This document shows, piece by piece, positions 1 through 11,020 of a stretch of 64,000 bases of DNA. Origin of the DNA: Roseiarcus sp963759955 (GTDB taxonomy: Bacteria; Pseudomonadota; Alphaproteobacteria; Rhizobiales; Beijerinckiaceae); contig CAVXCA010000038.1 of NCBI GenBank assembly GCA_963759955.1, positions 38,453-102,452 on the forward strand, given 5' to 3'. Position 1 is the stretch's first letter, and each line of letters starts with the position of its first letter. A program made the position numbers and the translations under genes. Below the pieces are notes generated by a model. The model did no database searches. It worked only from the letters and a program-made list of their open reading frames with translations, and was not told where the DNA came from.

Positions 1-285
1 GTCGGGATAGCCGACGAGGAAATGGATCGCGTATTGCAGCATCGAGCCATGCCCGGCCGACAGCACGAAGCGGTCGCGGTCGGGCCAGAAGGGCGCCGCA
101 GGGTCGAACTTCATCACCTTGGTGAACAGCACCGTTGCGACGTCCGCCATGCCCATCGGCATGCCGGGATGGCCGGACTTGGCGCGTTCGACCGCGTCCA
201 TCGCGAGGAAACGGACCGCATTGGCCATGACGGCGTGCGGAACCGCGGGCGTCGTCGTCTTTTCAATCGCGTCAATCGCGTTCAT
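1..285 (-). CDS. cbbT: Transketolase, N-terminal part (cut by window edge)
   Basis: These are the first 95 codons of a transketolase, the thiamine-diphosphate enzyme that moves two-carbon units in the Calvin and pentose-phosphate cycles. The reading frame was worked out by hand from the ATG at 285-283. It contains the family's N-terminal signature: NAVRFLAMDAVERAKSGHPG around residues 21-40, then GMPMGMADVATVLF and RDRFVLSAGHGSMLQYA, which hold the conserved His residues that contact ThDP and substrate. It lies 25 bases downstream of phosphoribulokinase in the same direction, so it is the third gene of a cbbF-cbbP-cbbT operon. The symbol rests on that context, because tkt would be equally right for the enzyme alone. 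The rest lies outside the window. Confidence 0.93.
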   Translation of the reverse strand, partial: MNAIDAIEKTTTPAVPHAVMANAVRFLAMDAVERAKSGHPGMPMGMADVATVLFTKVMKFDPAAPFWPDRDRFVLSAGHGSMLQYAIHFLVGYPD

Positions 286-310
286 CGTGTGACCTTTCCG
301 CGTTGTTCGT

Positions 311-1186
311 TCAAATCGCGCGCCGCCGGCGCTCCACCAGTTTCATGATCATCGGCGTCAGGATGAGCTGCATCGCGATGTCGAGCTTGCCGCCGGGAAT
401 GACGATCGAATTGGCGCGGCTCATGAAGCTGCCTTCGATCATGGTGCGCAGATACGGGAAATCGATGCCGCGCGGATTGCGGAAGCGAATGACCACCATC
501 AACTCGTCCGGAGTCGGGATCCAGCGCGCGACGAAAGGGTTCGAAGTGTCGACCGTCGGCACGCGCTGGAAATTGATGTCGGTCTGCGAAAATTGCGGAC
601 AGATGTAAGTGAGGTAATCGGGCATGCGCCGAAGGATGGTGTCGGTCACCGCCTCGGTCGAATAGCCGCGCGTCGAGCGATCGCGAAACAGCTTCTGGAT
701 CCATTCGAGATTGATGACGGGAACGACGCCGATCTTCATGTCGGTGTGCTGGGCGAGGTTCACCTTGTCACTGACGACGCAGCCGTGCAGACCTTCGTAG
801 AACAGCAGGTCCGAGCCCGGCTCGAAATCGCGCCACGGCGTGAACGTGCCGGGCGGGCAGCCGTAGACTTCGGCCTCGTCCGCGTCATGGATGTAGGTGC
901 GCGTCTTGCCGCCGCCGGTGGCGGCGTATTCGGCGAAGGTCTTCTCGAGCTCTTCGAGCAGGTTCGCATCGGCGCCGAAGTGGCTGTAGTGGTTGTCGCC
1001 TTTCGTCGACGCCTCTTTCATCTGTTCGCGCATTTCCATGCGGTCCCAGCGATGGAACGCGTCGCCCTCGATATAGACCGGGTTGATCTTCTCGCGGCGA
1101 AAGATCTGTTCGAAGGTGCGCTTGACCGACGTCGTGCCGGCGCCGGACGAACCCGTGATCGCGATGATCGGATGCTTGAGTGACAT
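311..1186 (-). CDS. cbbP: Phosphoribulokinase
   Basis: This enzyme phosphorylates ribulose 5-phosphate with ATP to give ribulose 1,5-bisphosphate, the CO2 acceptor of RubisCO. The 291-residue length is typical of the proteobacterial octameric class I enzyme. The P-loop GSSGAGTT is at residues 12-19, followed by the family signatures EGDAFHRWDR and SHFGADANLLEELE and the catalytic stretch LLFYEGLHGC. An open frame extends five codons upstream, but the ATG at 1186 gives the usual MSLKHPIIAITG start and has a GGGGGAAG ribosome site just before it. It sits between fructose-bisphosphatase (18 bases upstream) and transketolase. Its presence means the host can fix CO2 by the Calvin cycle, although RubisCO itself is not in view. 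Confidence 0.96.
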   Translation of the reverse strand: MSLKHPIIAITGSSGAGTTSVKRTFEQIFRREKINPVYIEGDAFHRWDRMEMREQMKEASTKGDNHYSHFGADANLLEELEKTFAEYAATGGGKTRTYIHDADEAEVYGCPPGTFTPWRDFEPGSDLLFYEGLHGCVVSDKVNLAQHTDMKIGVVPVINLEWIQKLFRDRSTRGYSTEAVTDTILRRMPDYLTYICPQFSQTDINFQRVPTVDTSNPFVARWIPTPDELMVVIRFRNPRGIDFPYLRTMIEGSFMSRANSIVIPGGKLDIAMQLILTPMIMKLVERRRRAI

Positions 1187-1204
1187 CGGACTTCCCCCCA
1201 ATCG

Positions 1205-2248
1205 TCAGTGACGCAACAGGCCGCGCTTGCCGAACAACGGCGAACGCTCGGCCGAATGATCGCCGTAGAGAAAATAGCGCTTGACCCGTTCGACCTTGTC
1301 GGTGGAGCCGAAGATGAAGGGGGTGCGCGCGTGAATGCTCGTCGGCGCGATGTCGAGAATGCGATTGACGCCGTCGGTCGCCAGCCCGCCGGCCTGTTCG
1401 ACCAGCATGGCGATCGGATTGGCTTCATAGAGAAGTCGCAGGCGTCCCTTGGCGTAGCCGGCGCGCGCGTCGTCGGGATAGAGATAGACGCCGCCGCGCA
1501 CGATGATGCGATAGGCGTCGGCGACCATCGAGGCGGTCCAGCGCATGTTGAAGTTCTTGCCGCGCGGCCCCTCGTCGCCCAGCACGCAATCGTCGACATA
1601 GGCGCGGATCGGTTCGGGCCAATGCCGGGAATTCGATGCGTTGATCGCGAATTCGGCGGAGCCGTCGCGGATATGAAGATTGAGCCGCGACATGCGGAAC
1701 GTCCCGGTGTCCGGATCGAGCGTCGCCACGTGCGTTCCCGCGCCGATGGAGAACACCAGGCAGGTTTGCGGCCCGTAGAGCGCGAACCCCGCCGCGCGCT
1801 GCCGGTTTCCCGGCTGCAGGAAATCCTCTTCCCTCGCGCCGCCTCCCGCCGGGGCGTCGAGCACGGAAAAGATCGAACCGATCGAAATGTTCGAATCGAT
1901 GTTCGACGATCCGTCGAGCGGATCGAGCGCGACGAGCAGCTTGCCATCGGGATTGATGATCGTCGGGGCGTGGCGCTCCTCGGAAACGAGAGCGCGAACG
2001 TCGCAGCCGCGCAAACCCTGATCGAGCGCCTTGTCGGCGAACAGGTCGAGCGCCTTCTGGTCGTCGCCGTCGGGATTGGCCGCGCCTACCGCCGCCTCCA
2101 TCGCGCCGGCCAGGCGGCCACGGCGAATGAGATGGGCGATCGGAATCGTCGCCTCGGCGAACGCTTTCACCACTCGCGCCGGTTCCGGCGCCCCGTGACG
2201 GCTCAGAAACTCGCCCAGGTCCTGACCCATCGATTCGAATTCGGTCAT
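1205..2248 (-). CDS. cbbF: Class I fructose-1,6-bisphosphatase
   Basis: This enzyme hydrolyses fructose 1,6-bisphosphate (and commonly sedoheptulose 1,7-bisphosphate in autotrophs) during regeneration of the CO2 acceptor. The protein has 347 residues, the normal size. Metal and phosphate-binding motifs are visible: SEE at 89-91, DPLDGSSN at 109-116, and a C-terminal region with GGVYLYP, LLYEANPIAMLVEQAGG and IHARTPFIFGS. It is the first gene of the cbbF-cbbP-cbbT operon and is transcribed away from cbbR, with 146 bases between the two starts. The divergent layout and putative operator suggest control by CbbR. A housekeeping fbp is the alternative name, but the neighbours favour the cbb copy. 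Confidence 0.95.
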   Translation of the reverse strand: MTEFESMGQDLGEFLSRHGAPEPARVVKAFAEATIPIAHLIRRGRLAGAMEAAVGAANPDGDDQKALDLFADKALDQGLRGCDVRALVSEERHAPTIINPDGKLLVALDPLDGSSNIDSNISIGSIFSVLDAPAGGGAREEDFLQPGNRQRAAGFALYGPQTCLVFSIGAGTHVATLDPDTGTFRMSRLNLHIRDGSAEFAINASNSRHWPEPIRAYVDDCVLGDEGPRGKNFNMRWTASMVADAYRIIVRGGVYLYPDDARAGYAKGRLRLLYEANPIAMLVEQAGGLATDGVNRILDIAPTSIHARTPFIFGSTDKVERVKRYFLYGDHSAERSPLFGKRGLLRH

Positions 2249-2338
2249 GGCTCCCCCCTTTCCGTCCTCCCGCAGCCGGCCTCGTCGGGTCCGTCCCGCG
2301 ACAATTGCGAATATGAGGACTTGCGCGTGAAAGAAAAC

Positions 2339-2372
2339 TGAATTATTTTTATATCTCGTTAGAAATATTTGA
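2339..2372. promoter_or_regulatory. Putative CbbR operator between cbbF and cbbR
   Basis: This short AT-rich island lies in otherwise GC-rich DNA between the divergent cbbF and cbbR starts. It holds two matches to the TNA-N7/8-TNA motif known for CbbR: TGA-N7-TTA at 2339-2351 and TTA-N8-TGA at 2359-2372, centred about one helical turn times two apart. The island is only 23 bases before the cbbR start codon, as expected for an autoregulated LysR gene. The motif is loose, so this is an inference supported mainly by position. Confidence 0.5.
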
Positions 2373-2394
2373 ATTCGCTCGGGAGGCCCCCGCC

Positions 2395-3345
2395 GTGCGC
2401 ACCGTGACGCTGCAACAAATCGACACCTTGCAAGCCATCGCCGAGGCTGGCTCTCTGGTGGGCGCGGCGGCCGACCTCAACATGACCCCGGCGGCGCTGA
2501 CCGCGCGCCTCAAAGGGCTGGAAAGCGCGGTCGGATTGCCCCTGTTCGATCGCACTTCGGCGGGACTGCGCCTCAACACGGCAGGCCAGGTCGCGCTCGA
2601 GTCGGCCGGCGCCATCGAACGTGCGGTGCGCGAATTCGTCGAGGCGATGCACGCGGTCAAGACCGGCCAGGGCGGACGCCTTTCGGTCGGCGCGGTCTCC
2701 ACCGCCAAGTATTTCGCGCCGCGCCTGATCGCCGCCTTCCTCGCCCGCCACCCCAAGATCGAATTGCGCTTCCAAATCGGCAATCGCGCGCAAACGATCG
2801 ACTGGATTAGGACGATGGACGTCGAAATCGCCCTCGCCGGACGCCCGCCGAGCGACGTGCCGATCGCCAAGGCCGCGCTCGGCCCGCATCCTTATGTGAT
2901 GATCGCGCCTCCCGATCACCACCTCGCCGGCGCCGGCCGCATCGCCCGTCAGCAACTGGCGGGCGAGGCGTTCCTGTTTCGCGAGCCCGGTTCGGGAACG
3001 CGCTCGCTGTTCGAATATTTCATCGGCGACACCGAAATCAGGCGCGTGCAACTCGGCATGGAGCTCGGCTCCAACGAAACGATCAAGCAGGCGGTGATGG
3101 CCGGGCTCGGCATCGCCCTGATCTCCGCCCATACGATCGGAGCGGAACTCGCCGACGGCCGCATCGCCTGTCTCGACGTCGACGGCCTGCCGATCATCCG
3201 TCAGTGGTTCGTCGTCCACCGCACCGATCGTCCGCTGTCGCCGGCGGCGAGCGCGTTCCGCGATTTTGCCGAGGCCCACGGCGCCGAATTCCTGCCGCAA
3301 GGCGTCAGCGCCGGCGAACGGACCGTTGCGGCCTTGGCCGGCTGA
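2395..3345 (+). CDS. cbbR: LysR-type regulator of the Calvin cycle operon
   Basis: This is a LysR-family transcriptional regulator of 316 residues, the standard length. The N-terminal winged helix-turn-helix occupies about residues 5-65 (LQAIAEAGSLVGAAADLN, then LTARLKGLESAVGLPLFDR), followed by the periplasmic-binding-like effector domain with the CbbR-typical stretch APRLIAAFLARHPKIELRF. The GTG start at 2395 has a GGGAGG ribosome site eight bases upstream. Divergent placement next to cbbF-cbbP-cbbT is the classic arrangement, in which CbbR senses metabolites such as RuBP, ATP or NADPH and activates the operon. The assignment as CbbR rests on similarity plus this position. Confidence 0.92.
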   Translation: MRTVTLQQIDTLQAIAEAGSLVGAAADLNMTPAALTARLKGLESAVGLPLFDRTSAGLRLNTAGQVALESAGAIERAVREFVEAMHAVKTGQGGRLSVGAVSTAKYFAPRLIAAFLARHPKIELRFQIGNRAQTIDWIRTMDVEIALAGRPPSDVPIAKAALGPHPYVMIAPPDHHLAGAGRIARQQLAGEAFLFREPGSGTRSLFEYFIGDTEIRRVQLGMELGSNETIKQAVMAGLGIALISAHTIGAELADGRIACLDVDGLPIIRQWFVVHRTDRPLSPAASAFRDFAEAHGAEFLPQGVSAGERTVAALAG

Positions 3346-3459
3346 GCCTCGCCGCGGGCGGCGGGATCGCGGGGCGAAGCGCGCCGTATTAAGATGGCCG
3401 AGCCGACCGTCGCCGCAGCGGGCGCCCGCCGTCGAGTCCTTGGGGAGAAATCGCTTCTG

Positions 3460-4032
3460 ATGTCCGCACGTTGCCGCATCGAAGGCTACGCCATCGTTTC
3501 CGCCGACGGGATGATCGCGGACGCGGACGCCGTCATGCCGAACGCCCTCAAGAGCGAGGCCGATCAACGGTTCTTCGAGCGCGAGCTCGACCACGTCGAC
3601 TTGGTGGTGCACGGCCGCCACTCGCACGAAGGCCAGCCGAACTCGCCGCGTCGGCGGCGGGTGGTGTTGACCCGCCAAATTGCCGCGATCGCCCCCGATC
3701 CGGACAATCCGGCGTCCGTGCTGTGGAACCCCGCCGGCGCAACGTTCGACCAGGCCTGCGCAGCGCTCGGGCTTTCGGGCGGCGTCGCCGCGATCATCGG
3801 CGGACCCGAGGTCTACAGTCTCTTCCTCGAAATCGGCTATGACAGCTTTCACCTCTCTCGCGCCGGCAAGGTCGCCCTGCCGGGCGGCCTGCCGCTCTTC
3901 TTGCAAGGCCCGCAGGAACGCTCGCCCGAGGCGGTGCTGCGGCAATACGGCCTCGAACCGGAGGCCGAGCGCGCGCTCGACGACGCCAATGGCGTGAGCG
4001 TGGTCCGTTGGCGACGGAAAACGCCGGCCTGA
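3460..4032 (+). CDS. Dihydrofolate reductase-like (RibD C-terminal family) protein
   Basis: This protein of 190 residues has the dihydrofolate-reductase/RibD-C fold pattern: GYAIVSADGMIADADA near the N-terminus, VVLTRQIAAIAP in the middle, and AAIIGGPEVYSLFLEIGYD, where IGGxEVY is the typical NADPH-binding turn. It probably reduces a pterin, pyrimidine or related substrate, but it differs from housekeeping FolA and the substrate cannot be read from sequence. The ATG at 3460 was preferred over an upstream in-frame start because a GGGGAG ribosome site precedes it and family similarity begins there. It faces a pterin carbinolamine dehydratase gene end to end, which may hint at pterin chemistry, though the two genes are convergent and not an operon. 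Confidence 0.75.
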   Translation: MSARCRIEGYAIVSADGMIADADAVMPNALKSEADQRFFERELDHVDLVVHGRHSHEGQPNSPRRRRVVLTRQIAAIAPDPDNPASVLWNPAGATFDQACAALGLSGGVAAIIGGPEVYSLFLEIGYDSFHLSRAGKVALPGGLPLFLQGPQERSPEAVLRQYGLEPEAERALDDANGVSVVRWRRKTPA

Positions 4033-4053
4033 CCCTCGCCTGCCCGCGTCCAG

Positions 4054-4365
4054 TCACGTCATGCTTTGAAAGCGATGCGCGGCGGCGCTGATCCGCGAAG
4101 CCAATTTGACGTCCAAGTCGGTCACCGCATCGCCCGCGTCGTGCGTGCACAAAGAAAACGACACGCGATTGTAAGAATTATGCAATTCCGGATGGTGGTT
4201 CAGCGCCTCGGCCTCGAGCGCGACCTGCACGATGAACGCGATCGCGTCGCGAAACGTCTGGAACTCGAACGCGGCTTCGATGCTTCGTCCCTCGAGCGAC
4301 CAGTCTTTCAGCTCTTGCAGGGCCGAACGAAGTTCGCCGTCGCCGAGGATCTGGTGGTTCGCCAT
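4054..4365 (-). CDS. phhB: 4a-hydroxytetrahydrobiopterin dehydratase (pterin carbinolamine dehydratase)
   Basis: This enzyme dehydrates the 4a-carbinolamine of tetrahydropterin so that the cofactor can be recycled after aromatic amino acid hydroxylation. In bacteria without phenylalanine hydroxylase it may serve molybdopterin or folate chemistry. At 103 residues it has the usual length. The diagnostic histidine cluster is present as ALNHHPELHNSYNRV around residues 54-68, followed by SFSLCTHDAGDAVTDLD. No phenylalanine hydroxylase is nearby. The upstream neighbour, a DUF2478 protein in the same direction 30 bases away, is often seen with molybdenum genes, so a pterin/molybdenum role is possible. 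Confidence 0.93.
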   Translation of the reverse strand: MANHQILGDGELRSALQELKDWSLEGRSIEAAFEFQTFRDAIAFIVQVALEAEALNHHPELHNSYNRVSFSLCTHDAGDAVTDLDVKLASRISAAAHRFQSMT

Positions 4366-4395
4366 GGCGCGTCTCCTCCACTGCCCCCGCTTTGG

Positions 4396-4989
4396 TCAGG
4401 GCGCGATCCTCTCGCCCTCGCCAAAACGCGCGCGTTCGCCCAGGCGCGCTTCGAGCCAGCGCCACACCGCCGCTTCGTCCGCTGCGATCGCGCACAGATC
4501 GCCGGCGAAGTCCTTCAGCGCCGGCGCGTAGGCCGGGGCGACGCCGATGAGGACGGGGATGTCGGCGTCCAGCGCCGCCGCGATCGCGTCGCGCACGCCG
4601 CCCCCCTCCTCCGCCTCGGCCTTGCCGAATTTGTTGAGAATGACGAGATCGGGCGCGGCATCTCGGATCGCGCGCTCGATCAGTTCCGCCGCTTCGGTCA
4701 GCGCGCCCGGATCGAGATGGCAACCCTGCGCGAGATCGCCGCGATCCTCGGAAATGCGGATGCGCCGCCCGCTCGTCAGATCGGAAAGAAACATGTCGCA
4801 GCGGCTGCGCCCCGGATGCGGCGCATCCTTCTGCAGCGCGCCGGCGAGGCGCAGGCCGGCGCTCCTCGCGCGCTCGGCGACGCGAACGAACAGCGCGTCC
4901 GCCGCGCGCGCGTCGTCGCGCAGCACCGCGCAGACCGCCGCGCCGACAAGAGCCGGTTCGCGTTGAAGATCGTCCGTCGTCGCGCGCAT
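4396..4989 (-). CDS. DUF2478 family NTP-binding protein
   Basis: This 197-residue protein resembles the DUF2478 family, P-loop-related proteins often found beside molybdate transport or molybdenum cofactor genes. Family-typical stretches are LRLAGALQKDAPHPGRSRCDMFLSDL split across residues 46-72, ISEDRGDLAQGCHLDPGAL, and PDLVILNKFGKAEAEEGGG, where NKFGKxE resembles the guanine-recognition or Walker-like region of the family. No molybdenum gene lies next to it here, and only the pterin dehydratase downstream is suggestive. The molecular function is unknown. Confidence 0.75.
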   Translation of the reverse strand: MRATTDDLQREPALVGAAVCAVLRDDARAADALFVRVAERARSAGLRLAGALQKDAPHPGRSRCDMFLSDLTSGRRIRISEDRGDLAQGCHLDPGALTEAAELIERAIRDAAPDLVILNKFGKAEAEEGGGVRDAIAAALDADIPVLIGVAPAYAPALKDFAGDLCAIAADEAAVWRWLEARLGERARFGEGERIAP

Positions 4990-5144
4990 CGCGTCGCTCT
5001 ACGCTCCCGTTTCGTCTCCCCGGCGGACGATTTCCGATTTGAACCCGGACGATCGCGCCGCCGAGCCAATATGGATGGCTTCGCCCGCGCCGGCAATCGC
5101 GACCAAGGGCGGCGGCGCCGGAGCGGCGGCAGGCCGTGCAGCGT

Positions 5145-5377
5145 GACCCCTTCCCCCTTTGCGGGGGAAGGGGTCATGCGCAGCATGACGGATGAGGGGG
5201 ATCGCGCGGAGGGCGACGGCTCTGTCCGTTCGCCATCGGGGATCATCGCAATGGTGATGTGCGGTTTCGTGGCGCATTGAAAAATGATTGGCGCTCGTCG
5301 AAGCCATCGCGCTTTGCGCGATCCCCCTCATCCGTCGCCCCTTCGGGGCGACACCTTCCCCCGCGAGGGGGGAAGGA
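5145..5377. repeat. Inverted pair of GC-rich palindromic intergenic repeats
   Basis: The 451-base gap between the DUF2478 gene and ssb holds two copies of a dispersed repeat in opposite orientation, at about 5145-5212 and 5309-5377. Each has a hairpin built from CCTTCCCCC and GGGGGAAGG and, outside it, a block reading GATGAGGGGGATCGCGC or its complement. Related inverted pairs occur at 5961-6059, 12189-12291, 13943-14136 and 39242-39486. The copies sit between genes and may end transcripts or act as REP-like elements. Short open frames across them read the same low-complexity peptide and do not look like genes. I see nothing else in this gap. Confidence 0.8.
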
Positions 5378-5440
5378 GCGCGCGCCTCTTCCCTTTCGTC
5401 GACGCAAGACCGCTCGGCACGAGCCCGCGACGATCGCCGC

Positions 5441-5935
5441 TCAGAACGGAATGTCGTCGTCGAGGTCGCCGCCCGCGCCGCCGCCGCTCGCCAGCGCCGG
5501 GCGCTTGTCGACCGGCGAAGAGCGGCCGAAGCTCGCGCCGCGGTCGTCGCCGCCCTGGAAGCTGTCGCGGCCCTCGCCGCCGCCGCGCGAGTCGAGCAGC
5601 GTCAGTTCGCCGCGAAAGCGCTGGAGCACCACTTCGGTGGTGTATTTCTCGGCGCCGGACTGATCGGTCCACTTGCGCGTCTGCAACTGGCCCTCGACGT
5701 AGACCTTCGCGCCCTTCTTGCAATATTGCTCGACGACCTTGCCGAGGTTCTCATTGAAGATCACGACGTTGTGCCACTCGGTCTTTTCCTTGCGCTCGCC
5801 GGTGGTCTTGTCGCGCCAGCTCTCCGACGTCGCGAGGGGGAAGCTGACGACCTGATCGCCGGAATTGAGGCGGCTGACCTTCGGGTCCTTGCCGAGATTG
5901 CCGATCAGAATGACTTTGTTGACGCTACCCGCCAT
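5441..5935 (-). CDS. ssb: Single-stranded DNA-binding protein
   Basis: This is the essential SSB that coats single-stranded DNA in replication, recombination and repair. It has 164 residues. The N-terminal OB fold runs through about residue 115, with MAGSVNKVILIGNLGKDP, VVSFPLATSESW, KTEWHNVVIF and KVYVEGQLQTRKW. A Gly-rich flexible linker follows, ending in the conserved acidic tail DLDDDIPF that binds partner proteins. The ATG at 5935 starts the universal MAGSVNKV sequence, and the in-frame ATG five codons upstream is less likely. It is divergent from uvrA, the common bacterial arrangement, and the shared intergenic region carries a LexA box. Confidence 0.97.
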   Translation of the reverse strand: MAGSVNKVILIGNLGKDPKVSRLNSGDQVVSFPLATSESWRDKTTGERKEKTEWHNVVIFNENLGKVVEQYCKKGAKVYVEGQLQTRKWTDQSGAEKYTTEVVLQRFRGELTLLDSRGGGEGRDSFQGGDDRGASFGRSSPVDKRPALASGGGAGGDLDDDIPF

Positions 5936-5960
5936 GATGCTCTCCTTCAAACGCTAATAG

Positions 5961-6059
5961 CCCCCTCTCCCGCTCGCGGGAGAGGGTCGGGGTGAGGGCT
6001 TAAGGCGAGCCCTCATCCGGCGGCTTCGCCGCCACCTTCTCCCGCAAGCGGGAGAAGGG
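5961..6059. repeat. Inverted pair of palindromic intergenic repeats upstream of ssb
   Basis: Two hairpins face each other in the ssb-uvrA gap: CCCTCTCCCGC with GCGGGAGAGGG at about 5963-5987, and CTTCTCCCGC with GCGGGAGAAGG at 6036-6059. GGTGAGGGCT and AGCCCTCAT lie between them as inner arms. This is another member of the dispersed inverted repeat family seen between other genes of the alphaproteobacterial part. The remaining 180 bases up to uvrA hold the LexA box and no gene. Confidence 0.8.
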
Positions 6060-6164
6060 ATACCTCGGCGCCCGCCCCTTCCGCCACTTGTCCACAGCCC
6101 GCGCGCCGGGCCGTCATTTGGCGATGGCGACATTCGCACTAAATAAGAGCGGGCCCTTAACTTC

Positions 6165-6179
6165 GTTCTCAGTTTGTTC
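6165..6179 (+). promoter_or_regulatory. LexA (SOS) box upstream of uvrA
   Basis: The sequence GTTC-TCAGTTT-GTTC is an exact match to the alphaproteobacterial LexA motif GTTC-N7-GTTC, a direct repeat quite unlike the E. coli palindrome. It lies 63 bases before the uvrA start codon and in the shared gap with ssb, two genes known to be SOS-regulated. Repression by LexA and induction after DNA damage is inferred from the motif and its position. Confidence 0.85.
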
Positions 6180-6242
6180 TAGCATCCGCGTCGGTGCGGC
6201 GCAAGCCCGGCCGCGATTCGCATTTCTCTGGCAAAGGCCGTC

Positions 6243-9182
<2,940 letters not shown>

Positions 9183-9366
9183 AGGGGGCGAGTGCGCTCG
9201 CGCGACCGCCCCCCCCGCCCTCCCATCGCGGCGATGCGCCGCAGCGATTTCCCGCCGTCGGCGCCGCTTTCGCCCGATTTATCGCGAAATCCTGTGCTAA
9301 TCAGCGCGACAAGGTCCGCCGCATGCGTCGCCCGCCGGCGGGACCCGAACCAGGAGGCGCACACAA

Positions 9367-10023
9367 ATGGCGATTTCTTCGACGATTTCAGCCGAACCCC
9401 CTTCGCTGCCAGCGCCGACGCGGCGCGATTTCCTCTACATCGCGACAGCGACGGTGGCGGCCGTCGGCGCCGGGGCGACGGTGTGGCCGCTGATCGATCA
9501 GATGAACCCCGACGCCGCCACTCAGGCGGCGAACTCGGCGATCGACGTCGACATCAGCCAGGTCCAGCCGGGGCAGCAGATCGTCGTGCTATGGGGCGGC
9601 AGGCCGGTGTTCGTCGTCAATCGCACCCAGGCCGCGCTCGATACGCTGCGGGACCCCGCGGTGATCGCCCGGCTCTCCGATCCCAATTCGACGATGCAAC
9701 AGCAGGCGTCCTACGCGGCCAACTGGCATCGCTCGATTAACCCCGAATACCTTGTCCTGCTCGGGATCTGCACGCATCTGGGCTGCGTCCCCACGTACAC
9801 GCCGAAACCCGACCCGAAGGATCCTGCGCCCAATTGGCCCGGCGGCTATTTCTGTCACTGTCACGGCTCGAAATACGACCTCGCCGGCCGGGTCTTCCTC
9901 GGCGTTCCCGCGCCCTACAACCTCCCGGTGCCGCCGTATCATTTCCCCGACGGCAAGACGTTGCGGATCGGCGAAAACCCGCCAGGTTCGAATTTCGACT
10001 TCGGCTCGATCCTGCAGGCGTGA
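9367..10023 (+). CDS. petA: Ubiquinol-cytochrome c reductase Rieske iron-sulfur subunit
   Basis: This is the 2Fe-2S subunit of the cytochrome bc1 complex, which takes electrons from quinol in the cytoplasmic membrane. It has 218 residues. A twin-arginine type N-terminus, TRRDFLYIATATVAAVGA at about 18-35, supplies the membrane anchor. The cluster ligands lie in CTHLGC near residue 135 and CHCHGS near 163, with a longer loop between them than in minimal Rieske proteins. The ATG follows an AGGAGG site. It stands alone: cytochrome b and c1 genes, which normally follow as fbcFBC, are absent, and the next gene is an unrelated VOC protein. It may be a second or separated copy. Confidence 0.95.
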   Translation: MAISSTISAEPPSLPAPTRRDFLYIATATVAAVGAGATVWPLIDQMNPDAATQAANSAIDVDISQVQPGQQIVVLWGGRPVFVVNRTQAALDTLRDPAVIARLSDPNSTMQQQASYAANWHRSINPEYLVLLGICTHLGCVPTYTPKPDPKDPAPNWPGGYFCHCHGSKYDLAGRVFLGVPAPYNLPVPPYHFPDGKTLRIGENPPGSNFDFGSILQA

Positions 10024-10157
10024 AGACCGCCGGGCGCGCCGCGCTGTCGCGTGAAGCGGCGCGCGCGCCATAAGCAAAACATGTTGTCGTTGGATGCTGA
10101 GAGCCTCGAAGCCGGCGCGGCGCCGGCTTTTCGCGACTTCCAAAGCGAGGTTCGACC

Positions 10158-10934
10158 ATGGCGCCAACTCTGGGAAGCTTCGTCTGGTACGAATACATGG
10201 CCTCCGACGCGAAGGCGGCGGCCGACTTCTATGCCGGGGTGGTCGGCTGGACGGCCAGCGACGCCGGCATGAGCGATTTCCCCTACACGCTCCTTTCCGC
10301 CGGCCCTTCGATGGTCGCCGGGCTGATGACCCTGCCCGAGGAGGCGCGCAAGATGGGCGCCCGGCCGGGCTGGATCGGCTATATCGGCGTGCCCGACGTC
10401 GACGCCTATGCGACGAAAATCACCGCCGCCGGCGGCAGGATCTACCGCGCCGCCGCCGACATTCCGAGCGTCGGCCGCTTCGCCGTCGTCGGCGATCCCC
10501 ACGGCGCGGCGTTCGTCATCTTCAAGGGCGGACCCGCTGATGACACGCGCCCGCCGTTGGCGCCCAGCGCCCCGGGCGCCGCCGGCTGGCGCGAGTTGCG
10601 CGCCGGCGAGCTCGAGAGCGCCTTCGCCTTCTATTCCGGCCTGTTCGGCTGGAAGAAAACCCAGGCGATGGATATGGGGCCGATGGGGCCCTATCAGCTG
10701 TTCACGATCGACGGCGGACAGGGCGGCGGCATGATGAACAAGACGGCGGAGACGCCGGCGCCGTTCTGGCTCTTTTATTTCAACGTTGCAGCGGCTGACG
10801 CGGCCGCCGCGCAGATTGCGGCGCGTGGCGGGCGGGTCGTCGCCGGCCCGCACGAAGTGCCCGGCGGCGGGTGGGTCGTGCGCGGCCTCGACCCGCAAGG
10901 CGCGGACTTCGCGCTGCTCGCGCCCAGACGCTGA
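10158..10934 (+). CDS. Two-domain VOC (glyoxalase/bleomycin resistance) family protein
   Basis: This protein of 258 residues consists of two vicinal-oxygen-chelate domains. The first (about 5-125) begins GSFVWYEYMASDAKAAADFYAGVVGW and ends with FAVVGDPHGAAFVIFKG. The second (about 138-256) begins WRELRAGELESAFAFYSGLFGW and ends with PQGADFALL. The pattern matches the family related to 27-kDa antigen CFP30B of mycobacteria, whose function is not established. The substrate is unknown. It begins 134 bases after petA and may be separately transcribed. Confidence 0.85.
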   Translation: MAPTLGSFVWYEYMASDAKAAADFYAGVVGWTASDAGMSDFPYTLLSAGPSMVAGLMTLPEEARKMGARPGWIGYIGVPDVDAYATKITAAGGRIYRAAADIPSVGRFAVVGDPHGAAFVIFKGGPADDTRPPLAPSAPGAAGWRELRAGELESAFAFYSGLFGWKKTQAMDMGPMGPYQLFTIDGGQGGGMMNKTAETPAPFWLFYFNVAAADAAAAQIAARGGRVVAGPHEVPGGGWVVRGLDPQGADFALLAPRR

Positions 10935-11020
10935 ACGGGCGCACTCTCGCGAAGCGCGCAAAGGACTTTGGGATCGAGTCGATCCGTCCTATGCTGCGGA
11001 AAAGTTTCGCGGAGGGGGCG

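Noticed and set aside
4999..5331. 110-codon minus-strand frame between the DUF2478 gene and ssb
   Set aside because: Half of it is translated repeat sequence (RAIPLIRHAAHDPFPRKGG), and there is no family similarity or ribosome site.
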